Shown here: piece after piece, positions 25,203 through 34,200 of the stretch
Layout: each line of letters opens with the position of its first letter
Position numbering within the stretch: the stretch's first letter is position 1
Source: Desulfurococcaceae archaeon
Lineage (GTDB): Archaea > Thermoproteota > Thermoprotei_A > Sulfolobales > Desulfurococcaceae
Assembly: GCA_038845865.1 (NCBI GenBank)
Contig: JAWBQJ010000001.1
Coordinates: forward strand, 1 to 64,000
DNA: 64,000 nucleotides
Direction of reading: 5' to 3'
The notes under the pieces: model-generated
Seen by the model: only the letters and a program-made list of their open reading frames with translations
Told to the model about the DNA's origin: nothing
Databases searched by the model: none
Program-made: the position numbers and the translations under genes

Positions 25203-26318
25203 TTACCGGCAAATGCTGTAGAGCTTGACTTTGCGCTTCCCCTTACTCACGACTTCGTAGCATACTTCACCTCTCAACTCCATGTCTTTTACGGCCTTGT
25301 ATACAGCCCTTAGAGTGTAGATGGGCCTTTCCCTCCAGATCTCGTAGGCGGTCAACGGCTGTCTTCTGGCTAGCACTTCCAGTACTGCCTGCTTGACGGC
25401 GCTTCTCTCGCCTTTCCCCGGAGGCTTAAACCCCATGGTCATAACCGCGACCGCGTTACCGAGCACTCTCGCAACGTGGTAGCTCAGTGCAGCCAGTAAC
25501 TTTATCTTGAAGCCTCTAGCTACTAGCTGCTTAAAGGATTCGTAGACCTCCTGATCGGGTATCTCGACAACCCTTATACCGCTAACTCCGCGCACTAGCT
25601 GAACGCCTAAACCCTTCACAGTGGCCGCCACAATGTCGCAACCGTATTCTATGCCCGCTTCGTTCAGGTCTTTTAACCCCTTGTAGAGGGACAGGGCAAG
25701 CAGGCCTGTCTTGGCCGGTACCACCACGTAGTCGGCTTGAACGCCTCTCTCGTACAGTTCGAACACTATTGTCTTCAAGCCCTCTACCGTAAATGGGTTG
25801 ACGTAGCCAACCCTCAAGTACCCAGCACTCGGGGACTTCATGATCTCCACCTTTCTCGAAGCGAAGAACACCATGTCTTCCGGTTCCACTTCGAAGATGC
25901 TTTTCGCCACCACTTCTACGTCCACGTCTCGGAGGTAGTGTAGCGTCGACCTCGTGAAATCAGGGAAGTAATCGAGCGATACGCGCGTAGCCCCCGAGTT
26001 CTTCACGTATGAAGCTATGACCGCGGAAGCCCTATCCGCGTAAGACCCCGTAGGATTGAACTTCTCATTCTTAACTATCACACCGTTAACTTTACCTATA
26101 GGCGTTAAACCCTCTCCGAGCGATATCCTGTTAGTAAACCCTGGAAGCAGTGAGGCGTACCTCCATATACCGTGCTCTCCGCGGTTAACCCTAAATACGG
26201 GGTTTGTATACTCTACTACTAGCACTCCTCCACAACGAGGACAGGCGTCGAGAACGGGCACCGGTAACTCCAGTCCACAACGTAGGCATTTCAAAAACCA
26301 GCTAACGCAACTCATCAC
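25203..26318 (-). CDS. Threonine-synthase-like protein lacking the PLP lysine, fused to a winged helix
   Basis: The 371-aa protein has an N-terminal zinc ribbon (Cys11, Cys14, Cys26, Cys29) and a fold-type-II PLP-enzyme body like threonine synthase: GEGLTPIGKVNGV and KNEKFNPTGSYADRAS at 84-99. In active enzymes this last motif reads NPTGSFKDR; here the Schiff-base lysine is Ala94, and the SSGN phosphate loop is replaced by DYFPDFTRSTLHYL. Residues 307-371 form a winged helix (QPLTAYEIWRERP, ending in a wing with KGKRKVKLYS). So it is probably a sensor-regulator, not an enzyme. Next to pdxST, it may sense PLP or an amino acid. GTG 26318, ATG 26315 or TTG 26294 could start it. Confidence 0.75.
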   Translation of the reverse strand: MMSCVSWFLKCLRCGLELPVPVLDACPRCGGVLVVEYTNPVFRVNRGEHGIWRYASLLPGFTNRISLGEGLTPIGKVNGVIVKNEKFNPTGSYADRASAVIASYVKNSGATRVSLDYFPDFTRSTLHYLRDVDVEVVAKSIFEVEPEDMVFFASRKVEIMKSPSAGYLRVGYVNPFTVEGLKTIVFELYERGVQADYVVVPAKTGLLALSLYKGLKDLNEAGIEYGCDIVAATVKGLGVQLVRGVSGIRVVEIPDQEVYESFKQLVARGFKIKLLAALSYHVARVLGNAVAVMTMGFKPPGKGERSAVKQAVLEVLARRQPLTAYEIWRERPIYTLRAVYKAVKDMELRGEVCYEVVSKGKRKVKLYSICR

Positions 26319-26772
26319 GTAATCCCGTTACTTTAAAATAGCATCAAAGCGCTGAAAAGCTATATTATGAAGGGTACTGCGCACCCCCATGGAACTGGGC
26401 TGGGGAGCGTTGAACTAATACCAATACCACGTGGGTGGAGGCAATGGTCCTGAAAAGATCGTGCATCATAGCGTAGCTATATCGCTGTAACACCGCACCG
26501 TGCAAGGTAAAATAACCACTTAAGTTCCATTTCTCGCTTGCGCGGGTAACAGCTTCAAGCGTCCCAAACACTCCTATTTAATACCTCTTGTTCTGTACCT
26601 AAGGGCCTCAATTGATCTACCACTACGTGGCGGAATGCCTGCGATCACCTAGTGGTCTTGCCTCAACGTATTTAGCACTGAGCTCTAGTTCTCTACCAAT
26701 AGCCTTTCATCATTGATAAGCTTTCATCCCGTGCAGCGTTGAATAAAGACCCTAGTTTCATGAACACATGTA
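26319..26772. other. Spacer without a recognised gene
   Basis: A TATA-like ATTTTAAAG element for the regulator gene lies at 26330-26340 on the minus strand. A 68-codon minus-strand frame (26365-26571) is protein-like in places but matches nothing I know and has no binding site. I see nothing else. Confidence 0.35.
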
Positions 26773-27336
26773 TTAAAATCCAAGTAGTTTTACCAGGAGA
26801 CTAATCAAGGCAGCCGATGCAATTACCACAACTGGGTGCAGTCTCAACGTTAACATCAATATGGCAAGTATAATGAGTATCAGTATTGATACCCAGTCTA
26901 ACGATCCACTCTTTATTAACGTGCTACTAGCCAGCCTGATCAAAGCATACAGAATAATTGCTAAAACAGCTGCATTTATGCCTCGGAAAACGGCTTTAGC
27001 CACCCAATGTTCCATGTAGGGCCTCAGGAACATAACAGTACCTAGTATCACGACATAACATGGTAGGACGACTCCAAGTGTTGCTACAATGGAACCGGGC
27101 ACCCCTTTTAATACGTAGCCAACCCATGTAGCTGTATTTATGGCTATTGGACCGGGAGTGCTCTCGGCTATTCCTATTATGCTTAGGAACTCTTCTTCAC
27201 CTATCCATTTCTTGTCCTCCACTAGGACCCTGTAGTATACTCCGATTCCTCCATAGCCGCCCCCGAACATTATGAACCCTATTTTCAAAAACTCTAAGAA
27301 CAGCTCCAGGTACGAAACCATTGTCTGTCCCTCCAT
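26773..27336 (-). CDS. Chromate transporter family (single-domain ChrA-like)
   Basis: A 187-aa membrane protein with five to six helices and the CHR family motif FIMFGGGYGGIGVYY near residue 20, followed by EEEFLSIIGIAESTPGPIAIN near 47-67. Single-domain members normally work as pairs encoded side by side; here no partner is adjacent, so it may form homodimers or the partner is lost. Family members move chromate or sulfate, but the substrate here is unknown. ATG 27321 is an alternative start five codons in. The gene sits between two gene-free spacers. Confidence 0.8.
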   Translation of the reverse strand: MEGQTMVSYLELFLEFLKIGFIMFGGGYGGIGVYYRVLVEDKKWIGEEEFLSIIGIAESTPGPIAINTATWVGYVLKGVPGSIVATLGVVLPCYVVILGTVMFLRPYMEHWVAKAVFRGINAAVLAIILYALIRLASSTLIKSGSLDWVSILILIILAILMLTLRLHPVVVIASAALISLLVKLLGF

Positions 27337-27740
27337 TTCCTATCCGTAAACACGTTACTAAACACAAAATCGGTTTTAAATAAACCTGCTTTTACTTCCC
27401 TCATGGTTAACCTGTTTCATTCGAGGTGCTTTACCTGAACCTGAAAAGGTTGTTGAGGTCTTCCAGCAGAATCTTCAACGTGCTATAGGGCAGAAGAGTG
27501 GCCCTCGAAAACATGGAGCCCAGCGCGAAACATGGCGATGTCAGGGCCGTTAAAATGTTCTTTGGAAAAGGGGCTCGGTACCAGGTTTGTGCGGGTTCGA
27601 GCACCCTGACACCGTGATTGTAGTAAATGGGGGCTTGAAAACTTGCGGAATACCCGAAAGGCCTGGAGGCCTCATGATCGTATTTTGCTCGTTGAGACCC
27701 TGCATTAGGCACCTTTATATAGTGCCCTGTCTCCTTGAAG
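27337..27740. other. Spacer without a recognised gene
   Basis: A minus-strand 93-codon frame (27431-27712) has no family signature and an uneven residue composition, so it is not called. AT-rich sequence at 27355-27400 should hold the promoter of the chromate-type transporter. Nothing else is seen. Confidence 0.35.
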
Positions 27741-29903
27741 CTACTTTAAGGGTATCTCCGAGATCAGCTCTAGCGACTCTACATTGAATACCCTGATCGA
27801 GCTCGACGATACCGTGTAGAGCTCATTACCTATGTATAGAGCCCTTGTCGCGCCTGGGTGACTTAATATGGCCTTTAATTGCAGGGCGCTGTTTTCGAAG
27901 TACACTACCGCTATACCAGTTGGTTCTTCACCTCGCATAGCCCTGTACAGTGCGATTGGTATGTAAACGTGGTTGTAATCCGGGTCAACCGTGACGGCGT
28001 GGTGGTCTTGTAGAGCTGGGCTCGATGCCATGTTTATTACTATCTTCACGACCTCGCTCATGTTAGCCGGGTTTTTAACGTCAAACAACGATATCTTTAA
28101 ATTCGAGGGGTCCTCGCGCCCGACGCCGAGTAGAGTATCTCCCGGTAGCGGGTGCAAGTACTCACTAAAACCGGGTATCTTCAAGTAGCCCAATACCTTA
28201 GGGTTCTCCGGGTTCGAGAGGTCTATCGCGAACAGTGGGTCAACCTGCCTAAAGGTTACTAGGAACAGGGTGTTTTTGATTAATCTCGCAGCGTAGATCC
28301 TCTCACCGCTTGCAAGGTGCTTCAAAACCCCTCTGATGGTGAGCGAATCAAGGCTTACTACGTACACTCTATTATCCGAATCGCTGACAGACACGTAAGG
28401 GTGCATGTAAATGTTTTTTCCTGGCATCACTTCGCTACTTACGTTCACGTACCTGACTGGTACCGTTCTATCAACGCACTCTGTCCCTCTACAAATAAGT
28501 ATTGTAGCGCCTTGCTCTACACTAGGTAATTGCGATGTGACCACGACATAGCCTAAACTCACTTTATAACTGTTAACCGTCGTTGCAACGACAAAGTAGC
28601 CGTCGTACTCCTCGATCGCGAACTGGTCGAGCACCCTGCCTTCAACCGTAACGCTACCAATGTAGTCGATTCCCAGCCCTCTAACTCCTAGTACGTATAT
28701 GTGCGTATAATCGGGTAATTCCACCAACTCTAATTCCCTCCTCACCTTCTCTAGGAACTCTTCGGGCTTGTCCACGCCGTTAATGTATTCTACGAGGTGG
28801 CTATACGCTGACGTCAGATCTCCCCCTTCAACATAGACTTTAATTTTCCCCGAAACATCAAGGGGGAGTAGCCTGGCTGCCGCCTCAACAACGTTCCTAT
28901 ACAAGTCGACGATCGACGGCTGAGTAGACGATACTATGTAAAGCTTCTCGTAGCTCATATAAAGCCTGCTACCAGCCGGCATTAGCACTGATCTAACAGC
29001 GTATTCCAGCCCGGTCACGTTAATAGACAGTATGTTCGCATACACTTCTCCGAGGGCCCCTGTGATTATAATGTTTTCGGCGCTCACCGCGCGAGCGTTT
29101 ACTACCGGTATTAGCAGTTCCGACTCGCCTTCGACTGCGGGCTGATTCGCGACTACGTAGACCACCTCCCCTAAGAGTCTAGCGCTGAGAAGAGACCCGC
29201 CAATCCTGATCCTCGTCAGCGGGTTCGGTTCTTCGGGATCACTTACATCGACTACATATATAGACGTGTACTCGCAGGGAGCGAACATCGTTACGTTAGT
29301 ACCCAGTATTAACGGCATTTTCGTTTCTTCAATGCTATGGGCTATTATTACAAGCCTGTTTCCTCGTAAAAACAGCCCCTGAATACTGCTTTCTTCGATA
29401 ACCACCTTGCCAACTACCTTTTTCCCCTGCACGCTAACGAGGAAGACTTCTCTGGAAGAAGCGGTGGCTATGATCTTTTCATTCGCCTTAACGATATCAG
29501 GTTCATCGATGCCTGCTACTTGTACATTAGTCCACGAAACTCTCGTAGTGGCGGTTTCTTGGAGTGCTTGAGCGGCTCTGCTGGTGGTAAGCCCGAATAC
29601 TTGAATATCGGTGATTGCTGGCAATTCTACCGGCACTGCCGCCTTGGTGTAATAAAGGCGTAGTAGCGATGCTACGTGCTTCTTGTAATTTAAAGTCCTA
29701 GAAAGCAACTCTACGAGTTCCTCATAGCTCGATAACTCGCTTTCGGCCCCCCTTTCTCCAGGTGAAGGTGTTGTAGGTACCGGCAATATACGCGTGGTCA
29801 CATTCATCTGTGCCAGCACGTTAAATGCCAGGTACGCCGCTATGGGGATGACTACGCCAGTCAATAACGCTATTGATACAAACAACACGAGGCGCCTATC
29901 CAA
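27741..29903 (-). CDS. Secreted beta-propeller protein (COG4880 / Beta_propel)
   Basis: The 720-aa product has an N-terminal signal or anchor helix (about residues 5-30), a Pro/Thr/Ser linker, and then the diagnostic VSWTNVQVAGIDEPDIVKAN motif that starts the archaeal secreted beta-propeller family. Repeats of about 40-60 residues follow, many with YVV, SDPENP or SNPENPKVLGY strands that form the blades. The protein probably faces the outside, tethered to the membrane. Its function is unknown; family genes often sit beside a membrane-bound winged-helix regulator, as here. Confidence 0.85.
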   Translation of the reverse strand: MDRRLVLFVSIALLTGVVIPIAAYLAFNVLAQMNVTTRILPVPTTPSPGERGAESELSSYEELVELLSRTLNYKKHVASLLRLYYTKAAVPVELPAITDIQVFGLTTSRAAQALQETATTRVSWTNVQVAGIDEPDIVKANEKIIATASSREVFLVSVQGKKVVGKVVIEESSIQGLFLRGNRLVIIAHSIEETKMPLILGTNVTMFAPCEYTSIYVVDVSDPEEPNPLTRIRIGGSLLSARLLGEVVYVVANQPAVEGESELLIPVVNARAVSAENIIITGALGEVYANILSINVTGLEYAVRSVLMPAGSRLYMSYEKLYIVSSTQPSIVDLYRNVVEAAARLLPLDVSGKIKVYVEGGDLTSAYSHLVEYINGVDKPEEFLEKVRRELELVELPDYTHIYVLGVRGLGIDYIGSVTVEGRVLDQFAIEEYDGYFVVATTVNSYKVSLGYVVVTSQLPSVEQGATILICRGTECVDRTVPVRYVNVSSEVMPGKNIYMHPYVSVSDSDNRVYVVSLDSLTIRGVLKHLASGERIYAARLIKNTLFLVTFRQVDPLFAIDLSNPENPKVLGYLKIPGFSEYLHPLPGDTLLGVGREDPSNLKISLFDVKNPANMSEVVKIVINMASSPALQDHHAVTVDPDYNHVYIPIALYRAMRGEEPTGIAVVYFENSALQLKAILSHPGATRALYIGNELYTVSSSSIRVFNVESLELISEIPLK

Positions 29904-30011
29904 GGTTTACACCTCTCTGTACAAATCTGTACACGCGGCCTCTTAATGGAAATGCTTGTACACTCAACCCAGCCGAGTGTCCTAGAACCCGGACAGCGTG
30001 CTTTACGCCCC

Positions 30012-30446
30012 CTAGGTCAAGATCCTCTTCCTGTACCTGTAGCCCTCTAAGAACATCAACGTGAACGCTGTTAAGGAAGTCGTTATCGCCACGAGGGAGT
30101 CTATCGTGAACTCGCCTCTATGTAAAGCCACGACGAGCTGTCCTAGGAAAAGTCCGAGGAAGAAGAAAGAGTAAACTATCAGCCTGGGCACCACTTTCCT
30201 TCCGATTACGATGTAGTCTTCGAGCGTTACTTTACCTACGACTACGTAGCCTTCCTCGCCATCTTGGATTAATCCCAGCCTTTTCAGTTTCTTGACGTGG
30301 TAGTGTACCGTGCTTGGCGAGGCGTCCAACACGCTGGCGATATCTCTGACGCTAAGAGGCTCTTTAGATTCGAGGAGTAGGGTGTATATTCTTATATCTA
30401 ACGGGCTTAGCTCACCGTTGTCAATACCTCTACGTGCTCTACTCAC
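30012..30446 (-). CDS. Membrane-anchored winged-helix regulator (ArsR/MarR-like)
   Basis: Residues 13-75 form a winged helix: LSPLDIRIYTLLLESKEPLS, then VRDIASVLDASPSTVHYHVKKLKRLGLI as the recognition part and a short wing ending YVVVGK. Two membrane helices follow (about 88-110 and 117-134), so DNA binding would take place at the membrane. It lies 108 bases upstream of the beta-propeller gene on the same strand and may control it or itself. The DxSPSTVHYH segment is typical of archaeal regulators of this type. Confidence 0.8.
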   Translation of the reverse strand: MSRARRGIDNGELSPLDIRIYTLLLESKEPLSVRDIASVLDASPSTVHYHVKKLKRLGLIQDGEEGYVVVGKVTLEDYIVIGRKVVPRLIVYSFFFLGLFLGQLVVALHRGEFTIDSLVAITTSLTAFTLMFLEGYRYRKRILT

Positions 30447-30579
30447 GGTATAGGAGCACCCTTTAATCTACTTCCACTTCCAGTAACATGCTTAGTGCTT
30501 CAAATAAGTGTGGCCCAGCAGCGTCAACGAGGCTGTTTAACTGCCCTTACTTCACTTAGTATTCCAAGGGTGTACGAAC

Positions 30580-31311
30580 TTGAAAGTACTGTTTCTAGGC
30601 GTGGGAGGCTGGATATCTAAGCCCATACTTGGTCACACGTCTATACTAGTAGTGTCGAGTAGAGGAGGAGGGTTGCTACTGGATGCTGGTGAAGGTGTTG
30701 TTAGATCTCTCTATTTTCACGGCTTTAAGGTGCATGACCTTGAAAGTGTAGTGATTACCCACCTCCACGGAGACCACGTGCTGGGTTTACCTACGCTACT
30801 AATGTTTGCTAAACACTATGAAAAGGTTAGTAGTTTACGCGTATACGCTCCACGGGAGTCCGTTAGCGACCTCGACGCGCTTCTGAGAATAGTGGGTGTA
30901 GATTACACGGGCGTAGCAACGCTACTGGGTGTTTCACCAGGTAGCAATGTCAACGTAGGCGACTTCACCCTCTACTTTGAGAGGGCAGTACACCCGGTAC
31001 CCGCGCTTTCACTAAAGATCATGGCGGAGGGTAGGTGCATAGTGTACTCTGGTGACACCGCCTACAACCCGGCACTCGTAAGGCTCGCGGAGAACTGTGA
31101 TTTACTAATACATGAGGCGTCGGGGCATCATGAAGATGCTCATTTATATGGGCACAGCAACGTAGGTGATGCGGTAAGGGTGGCCGTAGAATCTGGAAGC
31201 AGGAAACTCATTCTAGTACACTACTACGTGGACACGCCAGCCCTAAGGGCGCCCTTACCAGAAGGTCTGGAAGTATATTTGGCGTATCCCGGTTACGAGC
31301 TTTTTCTCTAA
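30580..31311 (+). CDS. Metallo-beta-lactamase-fold hydrolase, RNase Z-like
   Basis: A 243-aa MBL protein with THLHGDH at 60-66 (His61, His63, Asp65, His66), GDTAYN near 166 and the final HYYV histidine near 212. The GHTSILV and LLLDAGEGV opening and GHSNVGDAVRVAVESG helix put it in the RNase Z/ElaC-like group, but it lacks the full exosite helix and the genuine RNase Z lies at 61.5 kb. It may act on another RNA or a small phosphodiester. TTG start, with the wHTH gene divergent 134 bases away. Confidence 0.75.
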   Translation: MKVLFLGVGGWISKPILGHTSILVVSSRGGGLLLDAGEGVVRSLYFHGFKVHDLESVVITHLHGDHVLGLPTLLMFAKHYEKVSSLRVYAPRESVSDLDALLRIVGVDYTGVATLLGVSPGSNVNVGDFTLYFERAVHPVPALSLKIMAEGRCIVYSGDTAYNPALVRLAENCDLLIHEASGHHEDAHLYGHSNVGDAVRVAVESGSRKLILVHYYVDTPALRAPLPEGLEVYLAYPGYELFL

Positions 31312-31324
31312 CCCCTCAGCCATT

Positions 31325-31909
31325 TCAATTTGTAAACTTGCAGGACACGCTAGAAAGGCGTTCCAGTAGATCTTGTCGTAACCCCCTCTCAGCCACCTCT
31401 CTGTGATCTACATCTAGTGCGAGCACCGGCTCAGGGATGCCGGAGCTCCTGATCATTTCGAGGAAAACCTCCATGAACACTCCTATACCGCTTATTTTGG
31501 TGGATTGCGGATATGCGTTTACTTTGGGTTCACCTTGCCAGTACGGGTTGCTTGTTGTCGTCTCAACGGCGCATGAAGGGCTACCGTGCACTCCCACTAG
31601 TATGTACGTGCAACCGTCCCTTACTAACTCTTTCAGCAGGGCTACGTAGTGTTCAAGTATTTTCCGGGAGAACTTCCTGTAAGACTGAGTATCGTACTGC
31701 TCTTTACTCATCCACCACCTCCTCATGCCGAGGTATAAGGCCTCGGGACACGGTAACTGGACAATGCCGTAACCCAGCTTCACGAGCGCGTTCACGAAGT
31801 CACTCACTACGCCCTCGTGGCTGGCGAGATGCTTAACTACGGTATTCTGGTTCAACGTACAGTGCGCAACGACTGCTACGAGCTTTTTTCTCCTGTCAGC
31901 TGGGTGCAT
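31325..31909 (-). CDS. TudS/CD3072-type desulfidase-like protein
   Basis: A 194-aa protein with HCTLNQNT (Cys17), QLPCPEALYLGMRRWW (Cys54) and HGSPSCAVETT (Cys113), plus the KEQYDTQSYR signature. These three Cys positions correspond to the [4Fe-4S] ligands of TudS thiouracil desulfurases and the CD3072 relatives. It may remove sulfur from a thio-nucleobase or thio-compound. It is the third gene of an operon behind DUF1152 (12-base gap) and AbrB-PhoU. It ends just past the convergent MBL-hydrolase gene. Confidence 0.75.
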   Translation of the reverse strand: MHPADRRKKLVAVVAHCTLNQNTVVKHLASHEGVVSDFVNALVKLGYGIVQLPCPEALYLGMRRWWMSKEQYDTQSYRKFSRKILEHYVALLKELVRDGCTYILVGVHGSPSCAVETTTSNPYWQGEPKVNAYPQSTKISGIGVFMEVFLEMIRSSGIPEPVLALDVDHREVAERGLRQDLLERLSSVSCKFTN

Positions 31910-31921
31910 AGCGACCCCGCC

Positions 31922-32950
31922 TTAACTACAGTACTTTATCATGGCGCTACTTTTAACCCTAGTAATACCGCGTTTTCTAACCTCTATTAGTAGCCCGCCA
32001 GTTATCTCTTCGGGCTTAACACCGAGCTTTGCGAGATCTTCCTCTAAATTGAGTTCCGTGTATATGCCGTAAGAATTAACCAGCTTCACCGCTTCTTCGA
32101 GCGACTTGGTGTAACGAAGCCCTTTTACAGGCTCAATGCTATTTACTACCATAAAGGCATCTAAGAAGAAGGTGAAAGTGTTCAAGAGGGTGACCTTAAC
32201 CCTTCTAGATCCTTTACGTAACTCAACATCACCCCTCACACCACGATAGGCCATTAGGGGTATGGCGGATGCTTCGCTGTTAATGTCCTTTAAAACCTCC
32301 TCTAGGAACTTCGCGTCACGCGCACACATGGACCTCACTGCGAGTAATCCCCCCTTGCGTGCGTAGTTGTCAATTCTCTCGAGGAGGTATTCTTGATCTA
32401 GCTCACCGTCACTACCAGGAGAGTGCACTGCAAGTATACCTCTAACTCTCGAGAGCGCGGCTAACCCCATCCAGTCTGCGAGGGGGCTCCAAAGGTCTTC
32501 TTCACACCCCGTTGCCAGACTATCACCTCCAACGTCCACACCGATCACGAGGTCTAGACCATCTTTCAGGGTGATTTCCTCCAATGCCCTCGTGTACCCT
32601 TCAACCCCGCCGTAAAGGTCTATTATGTACATCTTCTCACCGAGCAGCCGTGCCACCTTCGCGGCCTGAAACACTAACTTCTTCCCCCCGCGTATAGCGT
32701 AGCTTTCGCCTGTTATAGCAACGTAGTATTCTCCGCTATCAACGTAGTTTCTTATTTCGCTAAGCCTTACAGGGCCCGGTGAGGGATCGTAAACGTACCT
32801 TTCCCAGGCTATCGATGCCAGTATGCAGTCCACGTTAATGTCCTTTAAAGACCGTTTAAGTACAGCTGTTGAAGCTACATCGCCTCCTCCACCAATGGCG
32901 ACTAATAGCACTCTCATACCCGGTCTGAGAATGCAGTCCAAGCTAAGCAC
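31922..32950 (-). CDS. DUF1152 family protein
   Basis: A 342-aa alpha/beta protein with a glycine-rich loop near the N-terminus (VLLVAIGGGGDVASTAVLKR, residues 14-33) and GVDVGGDSLATGCEEDLWSP near 142, the two motifs that define DUF1152. The fold resembles a Rossmann-type nucleotide binder; the function is unknown. Its start codon lies 22 bases after the AbrB-PhoU stop, so the genes are co-transcribed. Confidence 0.8.
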   Translation of the reverse strand: MLSLDCILRPGMRVLLVAIGGGGDVASTAVLKRSLKDINVDCILASIAWERYVYDPSPGPVRLSEIRNYVDSGEYYVAITGESYAIRGGKKLVFQAAKVARLLGEKMYIIDLYGGVEGYTRALEEITLKDGLDLVIGVDVGGDSLATGCEEDLWSPLADWMGLAALSRVRGILAVHSPGSDGELDQEYLLERIDNYARKGGLLAVRSMCARDAKFLEEVLKDINSEASAIPLMAYRGVRGDVELRKGSRRVKVTLLNTFTFFLDAFMVVNSIEPVKGLRYTKSLEEAVKLVNSYGIYTELNLEEDLAKLGVKPEEITGGLLIEVRKRGITRVKSSAMIKYCS

Positions 32951-32972
32951 CGGTTATCGCTGGAAGAGATAC

Positions 32973-34031
32973 TCATTTAGCTAGTTCTTTAACGGGTACT
33001 TGTTGCTGTACCACTACTTTGTCGATACTGATGTCGAGCGTTAACTCGCCTATGTCTTTTGAGTACTCTGCCACCCTCCTAATGCTTTCAAGTAGCATTC
33101 TAAGAGAGATAAGCTCGCCTGGTTTAAGGATCTGAATCACCGAACCGAGAAGCTGTTCTTCCGATCTCTTTAGTTGCCGAGCACGGGAGGCTATCTCTTC
33201 GATAGCAAGTGGGTTCTTTTCGAAAAACGCCTCTATGGCCATGCCGTATACTTCGAGGGACTCTATGCATAGAGTGTTCACACTCCTTAGCAGGTCCTTG
33301 CGCTCTATGAGCTCGGTCGCGTTCACTGCAATGTTAGTAGCATGATCTCCTATCCTCTCAAGTAACTTGCTTAAAACTCTGTACGTAATTAGCTCCACGC
33401 CGTTTGCAACGGCCTCCTTCTCGACGCTTCCACTGGTCACCTGGTTGATCAGCCTGACGACGTAGAAGAACACCCTGTCAATGCTATCGTCCTCTCTCGC
33501 TATTTCCTGGGCCATCTTTACATCTCCGCTTTCAACAACACTACAGGCATCACGGAGAACAGATTGCACGACCCTAGCAAGCCTCTTAATAGCATCTACT
33601 AGCGGGGCCTTCCTAGCACTGAGAAGTACCTGTACCTGTATCTCCGACCGGTCCTCGCCGATGATCTCGGTACCGGGCAGTTTGTTAAGCACTACCTCGC
33701 GTACTGCATTACGAAGTACCGGCGTAATAAAGCCGCTCGCCTTGATTACTACCTTGTCGTAGCCCATTACGTAAGCACCAATAATTCTCCTAGTAACCGA
33801 CTCGGGGGTATCGCTCTCGGAAACCGTGATAAGGGCAATCCTCTCCTGCCCGCCCTCACCTGACTTAAAGGGCTTGATCACCACGTAAGAATCCGTCTCT
33901 TCAACTACTACCTGGCTACCAGGTAGTAGACCGTGCTGAAGTACCCATTTTTTCGGTAGTGACACGATATACGTCGATTTACCGGTAAATTGGATTTTCC
34001 TAATATATCTCGCCAAGCACGACACCAGCAC
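32973..34031 (-). CDS. AbrB-PhoU fusion regulator
   Basis: The 352-aa protein begins with a SpoVT/AbrB-like DNA-binding strand-helix domain (RKIQFTGKSTYIVSLPKKWV, residues 11-30, then LLPGSQVVVEETDSYVVIKP). The rest (about 135-340) is two PhoU helical bundles with E/DxxxD-type metal-binding repeats such as REDDSIDRVFFYVVRL and LERIGDHATNIAVN. In archaea such proteins are thought to link phosphate status to transcription. It heads a three-gene operon. No phosphate transporter is nearby. Confidence 0.88.
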   Translation of the reverse strand: MLVSCLARYIRKIQFTGKSTYIVSLPKKWVLQHGLLPGSQVVVEETDSYVVIKPFKSGEGGQERIALITVSESDTPESVTRRIIGAYVMGYDKVVIKASGFITPVLRNAVREVVLNKLPGTEIIGEDRSEIQVQVLLSARKAPLVDAIKRLARVVQSVLRDACSVVESGDVKMAQEIAREDDSIDRVFFYVVRLINQVTSGSVEKEAVANGVELITYRVLSKLLERIGDHATNIAVNATELIERKDLLRSVNTLCIESLEVYGMAIEAFFEKNPLAIEEIASRARQLKRSEEQLLGSVIQILKPGELISLRMLLESIRRVAEYSKDIGELTLDISIDKVVVQQQVPVKELAK

Positions 34032-34089
34032 GAGTGTGATTAAGCTCTAAATAGCGCATTGAAAACACTATATACCACGAATAATTGAT

Positions 34090-34107
34090 TTATAAGTAGG
34101 CTTATAA
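34090..34107. promoter_or_regulatory. Inverted repeat between AbrB-PhoU and rhomboid genes
   Basis: TTATAAG-TAGG-CTTATAA is a perfect inverted repeat with 7-base arms, 60 bases upstream of the AbrB-PhoU start. A third TTATAAG occurs at about 34141. The arms look like opposed TATA boxes or an operator; autoregulation by the AbrB domain is possible. Confidence 0.45.
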
Positions 34108-34200
34108 AAGTAGTGTTTATAACGGTTGATGCTCTCATATTTATAAGTATTTTTCTTCTAATTACTACACAGCCCGATACTACATCAAGGTGCGTGCATA

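Noticed and set aside
26365..26571. Minus-strand frame of 68 codons upstream of the regulator gene
   Set aside because: Looks partly protein-like but has no recognisable motif and no neighbour logic.
27431..27712. Minus-strand frame of 93 codons between the propeller gene and the chromate-type transporter
   Set aside because: Residue use is uneven and no family or binding site is visible; could be a relic but not supported.
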